The position numbers were made by a program, and so were the translations under genes. A stretch of DNA of 64,000 bases, taken from contig CM034547.1 of the NCBI GenBank assembly GCA_020055645.1, positions 4,278,001 through 4,342,000 on the forward strand. Direction: 5' to 3'. Shown piece after piece: positions 1 through 10,637 of this stretch; within the stretch, counting starts at the first letter, position 1, and every line of letters begins with the position of its first letter. This DNA is from Tomocerus qinae (lineage: Eukaryota > Arthropoda > Collembola > Entomobryomorpha > Tomoceridae). The notes under the pieces were generated by a model, which was not told where the DNA came from, did not search any database, and saw only the letters and a list, made by a program, of their open reading frames with translations.

Positions 1-2867
1 ATATTCATTGTTAAGTTTTGTAAGCCTTTTGTCTCGTCTATCAAATGAATATGAAGCTGTCAAATTGACAATAAAGTTTAAAGTTCCTCTGAGTCAAGTT
101 TTATTGGCGGTAGCCACCAGCACGTTTATGTAACACTACGAATAACTTCGTCATGGGTTCACATTTCTCATTCACCGATAACGAAATGATAACAGAATGA
201 TGAGACATATGTACAAGTGGAGCTATGCTATCGTATTATGTATTAGTGCAACACTGGATTGAAAGATACTACACATGGTTTTAGATAGTGGCTGGTCGCA
301 GCAACCGACTGGAATCCGACCCCGACCCCTTGCTTGTTAAAATGTAATAAGTCATGCAAATGCTGGTTAACACGCTAAACAAATATGTTTTCAATAACCA
401 TACTGTTTTATATTATGTAAAAAAGGGGTATGTATAGCATGATTGTGATATGAACTTTGAACACTCGACGTCTACAAGTTTTATGGTTAAAACTGAATCA
501 TACAATCATATAAGCATTAAGGCTGACTCGTCGATGACAGAACATTGACAACACCTCCTCCGTGGGAAATAATAATTTGTTATATAGCATGTGTCACATA
601 TTTTCAGAGGTGGTATCCGTTTTTTCTCAAAGATCCCCGCACTTTTCAGAATAAAATAGTTTTTAGAGTTGAAAAAAAGCATGGGCATTTGACAAACTCA
701 TCTTCTTCTCTGCTGTATGAAAAATTAAAAAAAGCCCTGTTTTCTATACCTTATCTTGCCAATTTTTACTACATGGACCATGGACGATAGTAAAATTCGT
801 ATTGTTGCTCGTTGCAAATGTGTTGTATAATTGAGGCAGCCTTAAGCGCTGTTGATTCTTTATAGGAATTCCTATATGATTTGTCTCCGTTGGACCCTCG
901 CTTTGATGAAAGAACAGACTAAGTACATTATAAATATTTATACGTACCCTTGCCTTGAGTTCTAATTGTGTGGTTCAACATCGAAAATGAGGTTAATCTG
1001 AAAATCGGAATAAACAAAATAGCGAAGCGACATTAAACTTTTAACGTATGCTGTTTTATAGTTATAATTTATAGTAGTAATTAATAGCTACTTTGTAATG
1101 CAGTTTTATTTTACATTTGAGATGATCAAAAACTATCACATTTATAAATGGCCATCTTCGATTTCTTTGTTTTAATCCCAGGAAAAGTGCAGTAAAAAAT
1201 ACAACTTAATGAAGGCAGTGGCAGTACCAATAAACAGTTTATAGAATAAATAATATTTGATGAAACCTTAAGGGTGGCCATTAGCGGGGTAACTTAAGCA
1301 TATACTTTGTGTGTATTACTTATGATTAGAGTGTATATAGCTCGTATTTATTTATCAAAAGTCTTCAAAAAAAGTGTGGGGGAAGGTAAACGTCTCGGAC
1401 TTGTGGCGCAGGAAAATTTGACTAATAAGTTTTGAATTATAGCGTTGGCGGGAAATCATGTTTTGTAAGGCTATAATTCAAAACGTATTAATTTTTTAAT
1501 ATTTCGGAGCCGCAAGTTCCAGATATTCACCTTTTGCCACTTTTTGGAAATTTTGAAGACTTTTGATAAATAAATACGAGCTACACTCTAATCCTTAGTA
1601 ATACACACAAAGTGTATTTTCAACTTACCCCGCTACTGGGCATCCTTAAGAGACATAGATACTACACATACAATAAGTGTAGTGATATTATTAGGTTGTT
1701 GAATAAAATGTAATCATTGAGTTGGATATAGAGTATAGAGTTGAGTAATTCTATCTCTGTGCCCAAATCTATGCCATGCCTAATATTGAGAAAACGAGAG
1801 TCAGTGATAATGCGTTATGGATGTAGCATAGTAGCATGTTATTATACATAGGTACAATTTGCTATATTGCTTGTTAATATTAGATAACCTTTGCAGCAAA
1901 AATTTTTTTTCTGGGATGTATTAAATAGTCAAGTCAACCTTATATAACAGCGTATATGGATTTAATTACGTTTGATATGGTATAATGTTTTCAACTTTAC
2001 AATGATAATTTTACATGGTATATTAATAAATAAATAATGTTTTTTTTGGAACATATACAATTAAGTGGCTATATCAGGATATCCTTAGGCAGTGTGTGTG
2101 ATAAAAATTTAGAATTTTATTCTTTTCCAATTTGTTATTGTCCACGTGTATATACAACGTAGTGAAGACAGGGTTGGGTAAGCAGGCCTTAATGAAGAGA
2201 GGAAATAATGAATTGATACTCCAGAAACTTTTACAATAGGTAATCTGAAGAAAGTAAGTAGCAGCTACCGAAGAAATAAATAGATTACAGCCAGTAGTGG
2301 AAGTAATACTAATTGCTTACGTAATAATTATTGTAAAAGTTTCTCGTCATATTCAACCACAAAATTTCCTCTTAATAGTCGTCAATGTTAGGGATGTATC
2401 AAAAAGGAACGAGGAAGTGTACAGAACATATGATTCTGGATGTATTTTCCTCCTAATTTGCATTTAGCAAAAGTGTATCACGCTGCGGCACAGTAGCAGT
2501 CAGAAAACGATCAGTCTATTCTTAGCTCTTTTGTTATGACGTTTGGTTTTGATCTATTCAGTAGCATTGAATTGGAATAGCCTCCTGCGACTTCATTGCT
2601 GCCACTCCGGAAATGTCACTGTCAACACTGCGATGAAAATAAGATGTTTAAAATACTTTTATCATATATTATTTTGCTGTTTCCCAAAACCAGAACTTTA
2701 CTTACATGATTGTCGTGCATTCAGCAAGATTTTCCTTCCATTCTAGCTCCTTCAACACAATTCGTCGGGAATCACTAGAATATCATTCAGTATGGAGTGT
2801 TGAGTAATAAAATAAATAAAAATACATTCCAAAACGAAATACAAATCGAAAAAATAACTGTTATTAG
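1..2867. other. Intergenic region, no gene recognised
   Basis: AT-rich sequence with scattered short open frames, none with coding-like composition or splice partners. The only structure I can define is the inverted-repeat element at 1267-1650, listed separately. The small open frame at 545-790 has no recognisable motif and I do not treat it as a gene. Confidence 0.6.
1267..1650. mobile_element. MITE with about 105-bp terminal inverted repeats, TTAA-flanked
   Basis: The left end CTTAAGGGTGGCC and the right end GGCATCCTTAAG are inverted copies, and the match continues inward for roughly 105 bp per arm (shared core GTAGCGGGGTAA-like, TTTGTGTGTATTACT, CTCGTATTTATTTATCAAAAG). There is no coding capacity in the 384 bp. 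TTAA at both borders could be the target duplication, which would suggest a piggyBac-like origin, but the termini are not the canonical CCC/GGG ends, so the superfamily is uncertain. An additional inner inverted pair (AATTATAGC / GCTATAATT) lies near the centre. Confidence 0.75.
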
Positions 2868-4292
2868 TCACAAAGTAATTAAGTCGCCAAAAATAGATGT
2901 ATACTTTAAAATGGCATGGCTGGAAGTTGGAAAGCTTGTAATTTTCATGTGGAATTCCTTGAGTTTCCTTAAGATTTTTGATTTCTCCGTGAGAAGCAAT
3001 TTTCCCTTCATGATATTTGACGCGTTTTTGCTGAGTAGACTAGCCATTCTTCTTTGAAGTTTAAAATAGGAAATTCTTCCTTCTACGGCAGAAATGATAT
3101 CTTTTACTTCCGTCTTCATCCTTTCAATTTGAGCTGTGACCAGGGGCTTTATAGTCGGATTGAAGAAATATTTTTCATTACGAATAATTGCTTTAATTTC
3201 TTCAAAATGCCTCAAAGTTACAGATTTTTTAATTTCTTGGGATTCTTGGCTCGGGAGAACAAAAGAAAGGTTTTCCAAGGCATTTTCCAATTTTTCATTG
3301 GCTTTGTCAATCATTGCTGCAATTTGTTTGACCAATAAGTGGAAAATCTCCATTTTACTTGAGTAGGTCAAGGATCCAAAATGAATCTCACCGCCGGTGA
3401 CCCTTTTGATACGAAGCCCCATCTCTCCACATTTGACAACGTAATCATCTCTCCGAAGAGCGGGAACACTCCTGACGCTTTTGTATCGGGGTCTCGAGTT
3501 TCGAATAGGAATCATTTTGTTTACCACCTGATCATTTACGTCTTGTGGGTTTTCCAGGTACTTATCCTTTATCTTTTTCTTTAGTTTCTTGATGATAATT
3601 TTTCCTTTCTGTGCTCTTTCTATCAACAGTTGGCATTTGTCAATGAGACTTTTGTATCTGCGCTTCAGGGAATTCAGATTTACTCTCACAAGTTGTTTAG
3701 TATTCTCTCTATTCTGGGGAGAGGGGTCAAGACGGTACATTGCATCGACCAGAATCCATTGCCAAGCTTCAGCATATGCCAAAGGGTTAATCTCGGGATA
3801 CCAACAACTCCAAACTCGTTTTGTGAATATCTTGCCACATTTTAAAACTTCTGCTGTCGTTTCACAGAATTTATTCAGAAGTTCGTCCGTCAGGTGAGCA
3901 AATCGCATCGTGTGTCCTCCAGGATTTACTCCGGCACATCTGGACAATTGTTTCGTGAGAGGACGGATGCTTTTCTCAATGACGAAACTGTATTGAGATT
4001 GGTTCTCTATCCAAAGCCGTATATCACTGTTGTTTCTACTCCATAGAAATCGGCTATGATGTCCCTGCAGATGCAAAACTTTAACATCTTTTGTCATCTT
4101 TTCCATCTCATCCCTCTCAGAATGTTCCTCCAAAACCATATTCTCCAGACTTTGTGGAACTTCTTTTGGGCTGTCATCCAATTGCTTTTCTGATTCTTTA
4201 ATTTCGATGCCATCTGTCACAGACTCATGAGGAATTGACAAATTCAGTTTACTTTTCCTGATTGTAGTGTCAGAGACTGGATTCGTTTCCAT
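2868..4292 (-). CDS. Unrecognised 474-residue Lys/Glu-rich coiled-coil protein, single exon
   Basis: An uninterrupted 474-codon frame, far longer than chance allows in such AT-rich DNA. The first 60 residues are acidic and polar (ESEKQLDDSPKE, EEHSERDEME), with no signal peptide or membrane segment. A Trp/Cys-bearing central part (RVWSCWYPEINPLAYAEAWQW, about residues 157-176) looks like a small globular domain. The C-terminal half is a basic helical region with likely coiled coils (KKLKKKIKDKYL; LVKQIAAMIDKANEKLENALENL). An in-frame stop lies about 50 nt upstream of the chosen Met, though a splice acceptor just ahead (CTAAACAG) could join an upstream non-coding or coding exon. I do not recognise the family and assign no function. 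The lack of introns contrasts with every other large gene here and could mean retroposition, or simply a lineage-specific gene. Confidence 0.6.
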   Translation of the reverse strand: METNPVSDTTIRKSKLNLSIPHESVTDGIEIKESEKQLDDSPKEVPQSLENMVLEEHSERDEMEKMTKDVKVLHLQGHHSRFLWSRNNSDIRLWIENQSQYSFVIEKSIRPLTKQLSRCAGVNPGGHTMRFAHLTDELLNKFCETTAEVLKCGKIFTKRVWSCWYPEINPLAYAEAWQWILVDAMYRLDPSPQNRENTKQLVRVNLNSLKRRYKSLIDKCQLLIERAQKGKIIIKKLKKKIKDKYLENPQDVNDQVVNKMIPIRNSRPRYKSVRSVPALRRDDYVVKCGEMGLRIKRVTGGEIHFGSLTYSSKMEIFHLLVKQIAAMIDKANEKLENALENLSFVLPSQESQEIKKSVTLRHFEEIKAIIRNEKYFFNPTIKPLVTAQIERMKTEVKDIISAVEGRISYFKLQRRMASLLSKNASNIMKGKLLLTEKSKILRKLKEFHMKITSFPTSSHAILKYTSIFGDLITL

Positions 4293-7254
4293 GATGGTCT
4301 TCTCTGCGACACTCGTGCCCAGCCCCTTTCTGTTTAGTTAAGTGACAATTCAGATTATGCAAAGCAAAGCTCCTAAATTCGTCATAATATGATTTCTATT
4401 TTAAATATCTTGATATTTACTTACTTCAATAAATTGCATTTTACTATGCAGTCTAAAATACTATATCCATCATCATCATCCAAATTTTTATTATCACTAA
4501 TTGTAATTTCCATAAGCTGCCAGATTTCTTCCAATTTTTCACAATTAAATTTTTACATTCACTATTATAGTACTATAACACTCCTCACTAGTCTAGGTTT
4601 TAAGTTTACGCATAAAATTATTACAGACTATGTTTTCTGGGCCCAGTGCCAAAGAGATTTATTTGATTTAGTAATTTTGCTGGTAAAATTCATATAGTAA
4701 CATGGTTACCGAAACGCAGAGGTGATTTTCGGACATCTTGCACTTCATTCGCTATTCCATAACTCTGCCAGATTACCGAATATGCGTACACTTTCTACCA
4801 TCCTTGAAACGGAAATTATCTTTATAACCTAACCGTATATCTTCAGATATCATCGGGAGGAAAACAGTGCATAACCGGGATTTAATAGTTTTCTAGGAGA
4901 ATTTCTACAGAGGACAACTACCTAAAATACTCCAAGTACAAGGTATTGGAAAATAATCAAACGAATTTGGTAAGATTCTACCATTTTATAAAGAGATTGT
5001 TCTCGATATGGGAGAATGAAATATAAAATGGTTGATGAGGCTGTTTGGAATGTTTTCGCCTTTGATCCTGTCAAAATAAAATAAGAGCTTCGAGTGGCAG
5101 CGAAAATTTAGACATTTCCTTATCCTTCATTTTATCTTTCTGCACGAGTTATGCCTTTTTGCGAAGACAATTTTAAATCATAATTTAAGAGTGTACACTC
5201 TACTGCATTACTTCACATGAATATGCCGATTCATGTCTAGGGCTATTTAACTCTGAACAAAGGTAATCTGAGGTATGCGTATGGGTTTAGTGTTTACAAA
5301 TTAATAATAGGTACTAAGTGTATGGAATGGACCTTGCATAAATTAGCTGTAAATGTAACATCATACTTATGAAGGTACTAAGTAGGCATATTTTGTAGGA
5401 AACTACTGAAGTGAAAGAAGAATAATAAATGTCGTACCTTGTGAACGTGTTAACTGCATAGAATAAAACAATAGAGTAAAGTAGTGTCGGGATAACTAAC
5501 CAACAAGAAATTGTAGCAAATGATAATACTTAGAAACCTTTTTAATTGTGTACTATTGCCCTTGCCCCTTATATTTGTAATAAATAACTTTTGTAGTTTT
5601 GAGTAGGCATTCTTCTAAAGGGCAAAAATGGTAATGGTAAGATTAGCTGCTGCAAGTAGCCAATTGCAAGTTATAATGACTTGCATCTCGTAGACATTTG
5701 AACGAAATATTAAAATTATTTAGATTTATGTGAATGAAAATTGATAAATTGAAATAATTTAATCTAAAACCAGTAAAATCGTGGAACATCTCATAAGTAC
5801 CTACTAACAAATCTAACGGAGCGTGTAGTTCCTAAATTATGCTTTAAGATATTGTGATGCAAGAGCACAAGCGGGTATATGTTTACTTAATAATTAATTA
5901 TGTACCAAAGTTGCATTTGTAGCAATTGTAAAATAATCTTCCTTGTCTGATATTCTGACACGCAATGGTAACAAATGAAAATTGCAGTTGGCATCAGAGT
6001 TTTAAGTTTATCAATCGTGCGGCACTGTGCCTACCTTCCTATGCATTGTTTCGCAGTAGTCAAAAGCAGTTCACCTTGAATTTTATCAAAGTAGTAGTAA
6101 AGTAATACTCAGTTCTCCATTCATCTTGCTACTACACTGTAAGGTAAATAAAGCATTTGTTATCTAAATGGGTGTCTTAAGTCAAAGTGCAATTTTGTGA
6201 TTCTATTACATATGATTTTTCTGATTGTTATTAGCGATAGAACGCATAAACCTTTGTGGATGAAATGTTATGTGAATTCTGTACATACAAATTATAGATA
6301 ATTTTACTCGCTTAGTCTATAGTGATAATATTAACTTTGAATTCGTTCACCTGTGTACTTCTTGTTAACCATGCAGATAATTTAGTTACCCAATCATTTC
6401 CTGCTGATATTATCTCCGTTACTTACATGTATATTAAAATATTACACTCTAGCATTTAATTCATATTTCATTGAAACAATCTGATTACACTGTTTTGTGC
6501 TGGAATTGAACTTGAGTGTGTTCTAGACCATCCTTCGTTGTTATACACTAACTCTACTATTTATCACCCTATTTGTTGCATTAGGTACTTTTGAACATCT
6601 TCTCTGGAATAAAAACATGTATATGGTAATATAATTATACGTAATGAAAATGAAACCAAATGGAAAGAAATGGCAGGTATCAAAATTCTTTTCTTTTAAA
6701 GGCTGCATTCCTCATTAAAGATAATAAATACGAACTCACTTATTATAGCACACAAGGTAATCCACCCCTCTAATTTGCAAAGGGGTGCCTCTGTATTGCC
6801 TTACAAAGAGATACCTAAATCAATCTTACAAATATTTTGATTCAGGGTTAATTATCCCTACATTAAATACCTTGAATACGGTACTAACTAATATATATCA
6901 TTTATAATTAGAATTAGAGGGGGAGAGATTCACAATGTAAATCGCCTGCTGGACAACATACGTATACAATATACTGTAAGTATGTCAGCATATTATATTA
7001 CTGTCTTCAGACAGAATTAAAATTTAATCTGCTATTATCCACACGCAGAAAATAGTCCTTTTATTTATAACTCCTCTGTTCATTTTCGATTATTCAGAAA
7101 GAAATTTCTGAATAAAACGTTTTAAGTATTTAATTTATTTTTAAGGTTAAAGGGAACACTTGATAAAAATAATTTGCTAAAGTTTACTACAAATCCCAAA
7201 ATATTCTACAATATTTTTGAAATCAGAGTAGATACTTGATATTATACGTTCGTT
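4293..7254. other. Intergenic region, nothing recognised
   Basis: About 3 kb of AT-rich sequence. The open frame at 4389-4697 is low-complexity Ile/Phe/Ser-rich and reads like chance. I found no repeat with clear ends, no RNA gene and no coding exon. Confidence 0.55.
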
Positions 7255-8769
7255 ATGCATCGACCAAAATATTGCAGATTTCATTTTGCAATAATAATTC
7301 TTCTTTGTGATGTACAAATAAAGTCCTCCTTGTCTGTAGGGGCGTCTCCTGGACATGTTTTCATGAGTCAAGGCGCTACAAGTTTTCAGTTTACCATTCC
7401 TGATCATTCTAATGGTATGACTTTCTTTTGGTTTAATATCTGTAATTTTATGCATATTAAATTTAGTACTTTGTCCTAATTTTCAGATGCGTTTAAGCAT
7501 TGAATTTATATATGTACTATACTTAATTATGATTAGTAATTAAATTAGTAATAAATAAATTCATTCACTTTCATTATAACTGTAGATCATCATTTGACTC
7601 TCTCCGAAAAAGTTCGAATGATGCTTCAGAGAGAAAGACTTCATAGAAATGAAGTGATTTCATCTACTCCGAGTGGACAATTAAAGCCACCGAAAAAGTG
7701 CTCTCCAGCGGAAGCAAGAGACGCAGATTTGAAATGCTCATCGTCCAAATCAGCAATAAGAACGCGTCAAGTGCAAGAATTTAGCCCCAGACTTCTACCC
7801 AGGCCACTCTCACCCGTCGGTCCAGATATGGTCCTGCCCATTCCAAGACTAATTTTCCCTCGTCATGTCTCCAATTCTGGGGAGTCTACGAATATTCATG
7901 ATGAGCATCAGCTGTCCAACTTTATAAATTCCCCCAAACCGACGCAATTTAGATTCCAGCAAGAAAATTTGTCCCCCAAATTTCTAGAGCACCAAAACGA
8001 ATTTCATCCAATGAAGTCTGATGACATTTTCGACCAAATTCGTCATCAATCATCATCCAGTCGTCCTTTTGACCAACTCAAAAGATCGTTTAATCGGCCA
8101 TCAGTTGATAATCCCCCCCAAGTTAGTCATTCGAATTTCAGCAGTGGGGAGCGCCCTTCAGTCACTTACGCCCAATTTATGAGTGCCAAAGCCAAATTTT
8201 TGCAAAAACCTTCGTCGTCTAAAGAGTCTTTTGGAAATTTCGGACCGATTATTGCCACTAGACCCAGACAAATTACAAATTTACAAAAACATTCTTCTCA
8301 TGAAAACACTCCTACGAATATCAAGAGATTTGATAAGCTCTGGCACAGACAAGAAAATTCACGGCCAGAAACGAATCCCAACTTTAGCGTTTTCTTTCAA
8401 AGATTTCCTAAAGATTCTTCGCATGAACATCAATCTAATCACAATTCTAATGAGAGACCCAGATTCCATTCTAATGAAAGTCCACACAAAATTCCTAACC
8501 AAAAGACTTCAGAGAATCGACTTCAGAATTCAAGTCCCCAACCTGTGACTCCCAATAATCATGGCAATCATTCTCGTTCTATTCCCAACACGAAGATTGA
8601 TATTCACGAGCAAGAGAGAATTCCCACTCCTACTTCTACTGCTTCGTCCCAAAATGTATCCAGTGGGAGTCAAGAAATAGAATTATACCAGAAGTTACTT
8701 GGCTATCTCCTAACAAAATTGAGTAACAAAAATTCAACCAATAAGACAATTTTCTCTGATATTAAATAA
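7255..8769 (+). CDS. Secreted low-complexity Ser/Pro/Asn/His-rich protein, two exons
   Basis: Exons 7255-7414 and 7586-8769 join in phase 1 across a 171-bp GT-AG intron (donor G|GTATGA, acceptor TGTAG|AT), giving 447 residues. The N-terminus has a basic start followed by a hydrophobic stretch (FHFAIIILLCDV), fitting a signal peptide or anchor. The rest is disordered and polar, with many Ser, Pro, Asn, His, Gln and Phe, and recurring short patterns such as PRF, SNERPRF, NSPKP and SSHE; Cys is nearly absent after the first 60 residues. No known domain is seen. AATAAA follows the stop by 5 bp. The next gene downstream in the same direction is the TRPA channel. Such proteins are often extracellular matrix, silk-like or effector-type products, but nothing here decides between these. 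An alternative in which translation starts only in exon 2 is less likely, because exon 2 opens without an ATG and the phase matches exactly. Confidence 0.65.
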
Positions 8770-8773
8770 GCGA

Positions 8774-8779
8774 AATAAA
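8774..8779 (+). terminator. Poly(A) signal AATAAA of the 7255-8769 gene
   Basis: Canonical AATAAA five bases after the TAA stop. Cleavage would leave a very short 3' UTR; no second signal is obvious close by. Confidence 0.5.
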
Positions 8780-10451
8780 TAATTATTCAAACAACTATTA
8801 AGCACTAAGTTATTAGTATGCGAGGTACCAAAATTCGACCAGAAAGTTTCTAGTAAATGGTACCATTAAGCATTTCAGTCCTTCTTAAACCCAATTGATG
8901 ATATATAAAAAATTTAAATTAATTTAAACCGTGAATCCTTGATTTTTAATTTAATTTAAGAAAGCTTCTTTTTGTACTAGTACTATAGTTCCTTTTTCGC
9001 TGGCTATTAGTCAGATATCGGATAGATTAGTAAATCTACGCGCATGAAAATTACCAAAATATTTAATGAATAATAGTGGCAAAATTAATTTGAAGGATCA
9101 TAATTTTAATGTACCCCTTTTGTGTAAACGCTGTATAGATTGGCAATGATAGCCAAAAGATGATTAATTAGTTTTGCAAAGCGCACAAAAAGTTGTAACT
9201 CTCCGATGCTTGCTATTTAGTATTGTACTTATTATTATTTAATTTTTATTGTTTAATCCTGCCTTGCGCATTACAAATGGTAAAGGTGTTTTAAAATGTA
9301 GTTTACTGTGTATATTAACTCAGAATAAAACTTCTTGGGAGATAGTTAATTTCCTGGAGAAGCTGCTGGCTCCTTGAGAGTGTCACACTTATTCATTGTC
9401 ATCGTCCAGTTATAAAGAAAAAATTGACCATTTTCTTATTTCTCAATTGATAACATATTTGTCCTTTAAAATACAACTACTAAGTTACTATATATTCCAC
9501 ATCAATAACTATAAATTAAACTACAGAAAGAATTATTTCGATTTTTTTGAATATATAAACATAATTTAAACTCATAAGTAAGTGCCAAATAGTATTTATC
9601 AGAGAAATTGGAGAATCAAATGTACAATGTACACCATCAAAAAAAAGCATCGCTTTAATTCATTTTTAAAATCAGTCGATTAGTGTAAGAAGTTTTTTCA
9701 CGTTAATCCAGATTATGAAATAAGCTGTCTAAATATAGTTTGTTAAACAGGTAGAACGAATTTAACTAAATTTCCTACCAACAACAATAATAAGTCATTC
9801 GGATATAATTTGAAACTAGAAACCCCAGTGTTGTTAGACCACCAATTTCGCCATTGAATTTCTTTTTTTAAACTGCTATTGACTTTCATGATTTTAACAT
9901 TTTGGTTTAATTCCAAGCCTGCTGGCATTATTCATTATAGAGATTGTGGTTATAATATAGAGATTTAGTATAGGCCCCAGTATTGAATTTCGAAAGATTT
10001 ACATATTAATTGTTTTCTAACGTGATTGTTATTGTAATCTAACGCAGTGCAGCTAAGTGTTTTGTAAATTATCCACCAGTTACCACATAGAAAAACAGTT
10101 TTAACACTGCCGAGAATCAAGAATAAATGATTCTCGGCTGTCCCTCTACATACGATATAGACACATATATAGGTACACAGATCGCTTTTTTATTAAGACT
10201 GTGATTATATAGTATAGAGATTATTTTCAATATACTGAATTAGTGGCCCCAAGGTCTATATACTAGTAGGTATAATAAAATTCTGTGTGTTGGCCCTTAC
10301 CGATTCATTGGCGTACCGATGCATCCCTATCAATTAATACCCCACAACATACATAAATGACACGTAATAAATACACTTCACTTCATTTCACTACATATTC
10401 CATTCTTATTATCATTGCCCACATAATTTTCATAATTAATCACATCAACAG
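8780..10451. other. Intergenic region with one short perfect hairpin
   Basis: No complete gene seen. A short coding-like stretch near 9331-9382 (reads TSWEIVNFLEKLLAP then stop) follows a CAG, but is too short to call. A perfect hairpin at 10109-10138 is listed separately. Confidence 0.5.
10109..10138. repeat. Perfect 11-bp hairpin
   Basis: GCCGAGAATCA and its exact reverse complement TGATTCTCGGC are separated by an 8-nt A-rich loop. It does not match the histone mRNA stem-loop consensus. It has no run of T after it and lies between two genes; function unknown. Confidence 0.5.
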
Positions 10452-10565
10452 GATTTACTACCGGATAAACTTATCACGGCATTATCAAATGGCTTTCGCA
10501 TGATGGGAGATTATTCCTGCGAGGATGAGTTGATAATGGCACTTCGACCTCAAATGTTGGAATAA
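10452..10565 (+). CDS. Orphan terminal coding exon, 37 residues
   Basis: After a plausible acceptor (CATCAACAG) comes a phase-0 frame of 37 codons ending in TAA, with strongly coding-like residues (begins DLLPDKLITALSNGF, ends ALRPQMLE) and higher GC than its surroundings. It lies 72 bp ahead of the TRPA start codon on the same strand. It is either the last exon of a gene whose other exons I could not find in 8780-10440, an upstream exon or uORF of the TRPA transcript, or a remnant. No poly(A) signal lies between it and the TRPA start. Confidence 0.35.
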   Translation, partial: DLLPDKLITALSNGFRMMGDYSCEDELIMALRPQMLE

Positions 10566-10637
10566 TTTCATTTAACAATCTGAAAGCCTCTTTAAGACGG
10601 TCTTTATTAGTGAATAATAGGTAATCAGTAATCAGTA

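Noticed and set aside
9743-9928. 61-codon minus-strand frame
   Set aside because: No motif and no acceptable splice or promoter context; probably chance.
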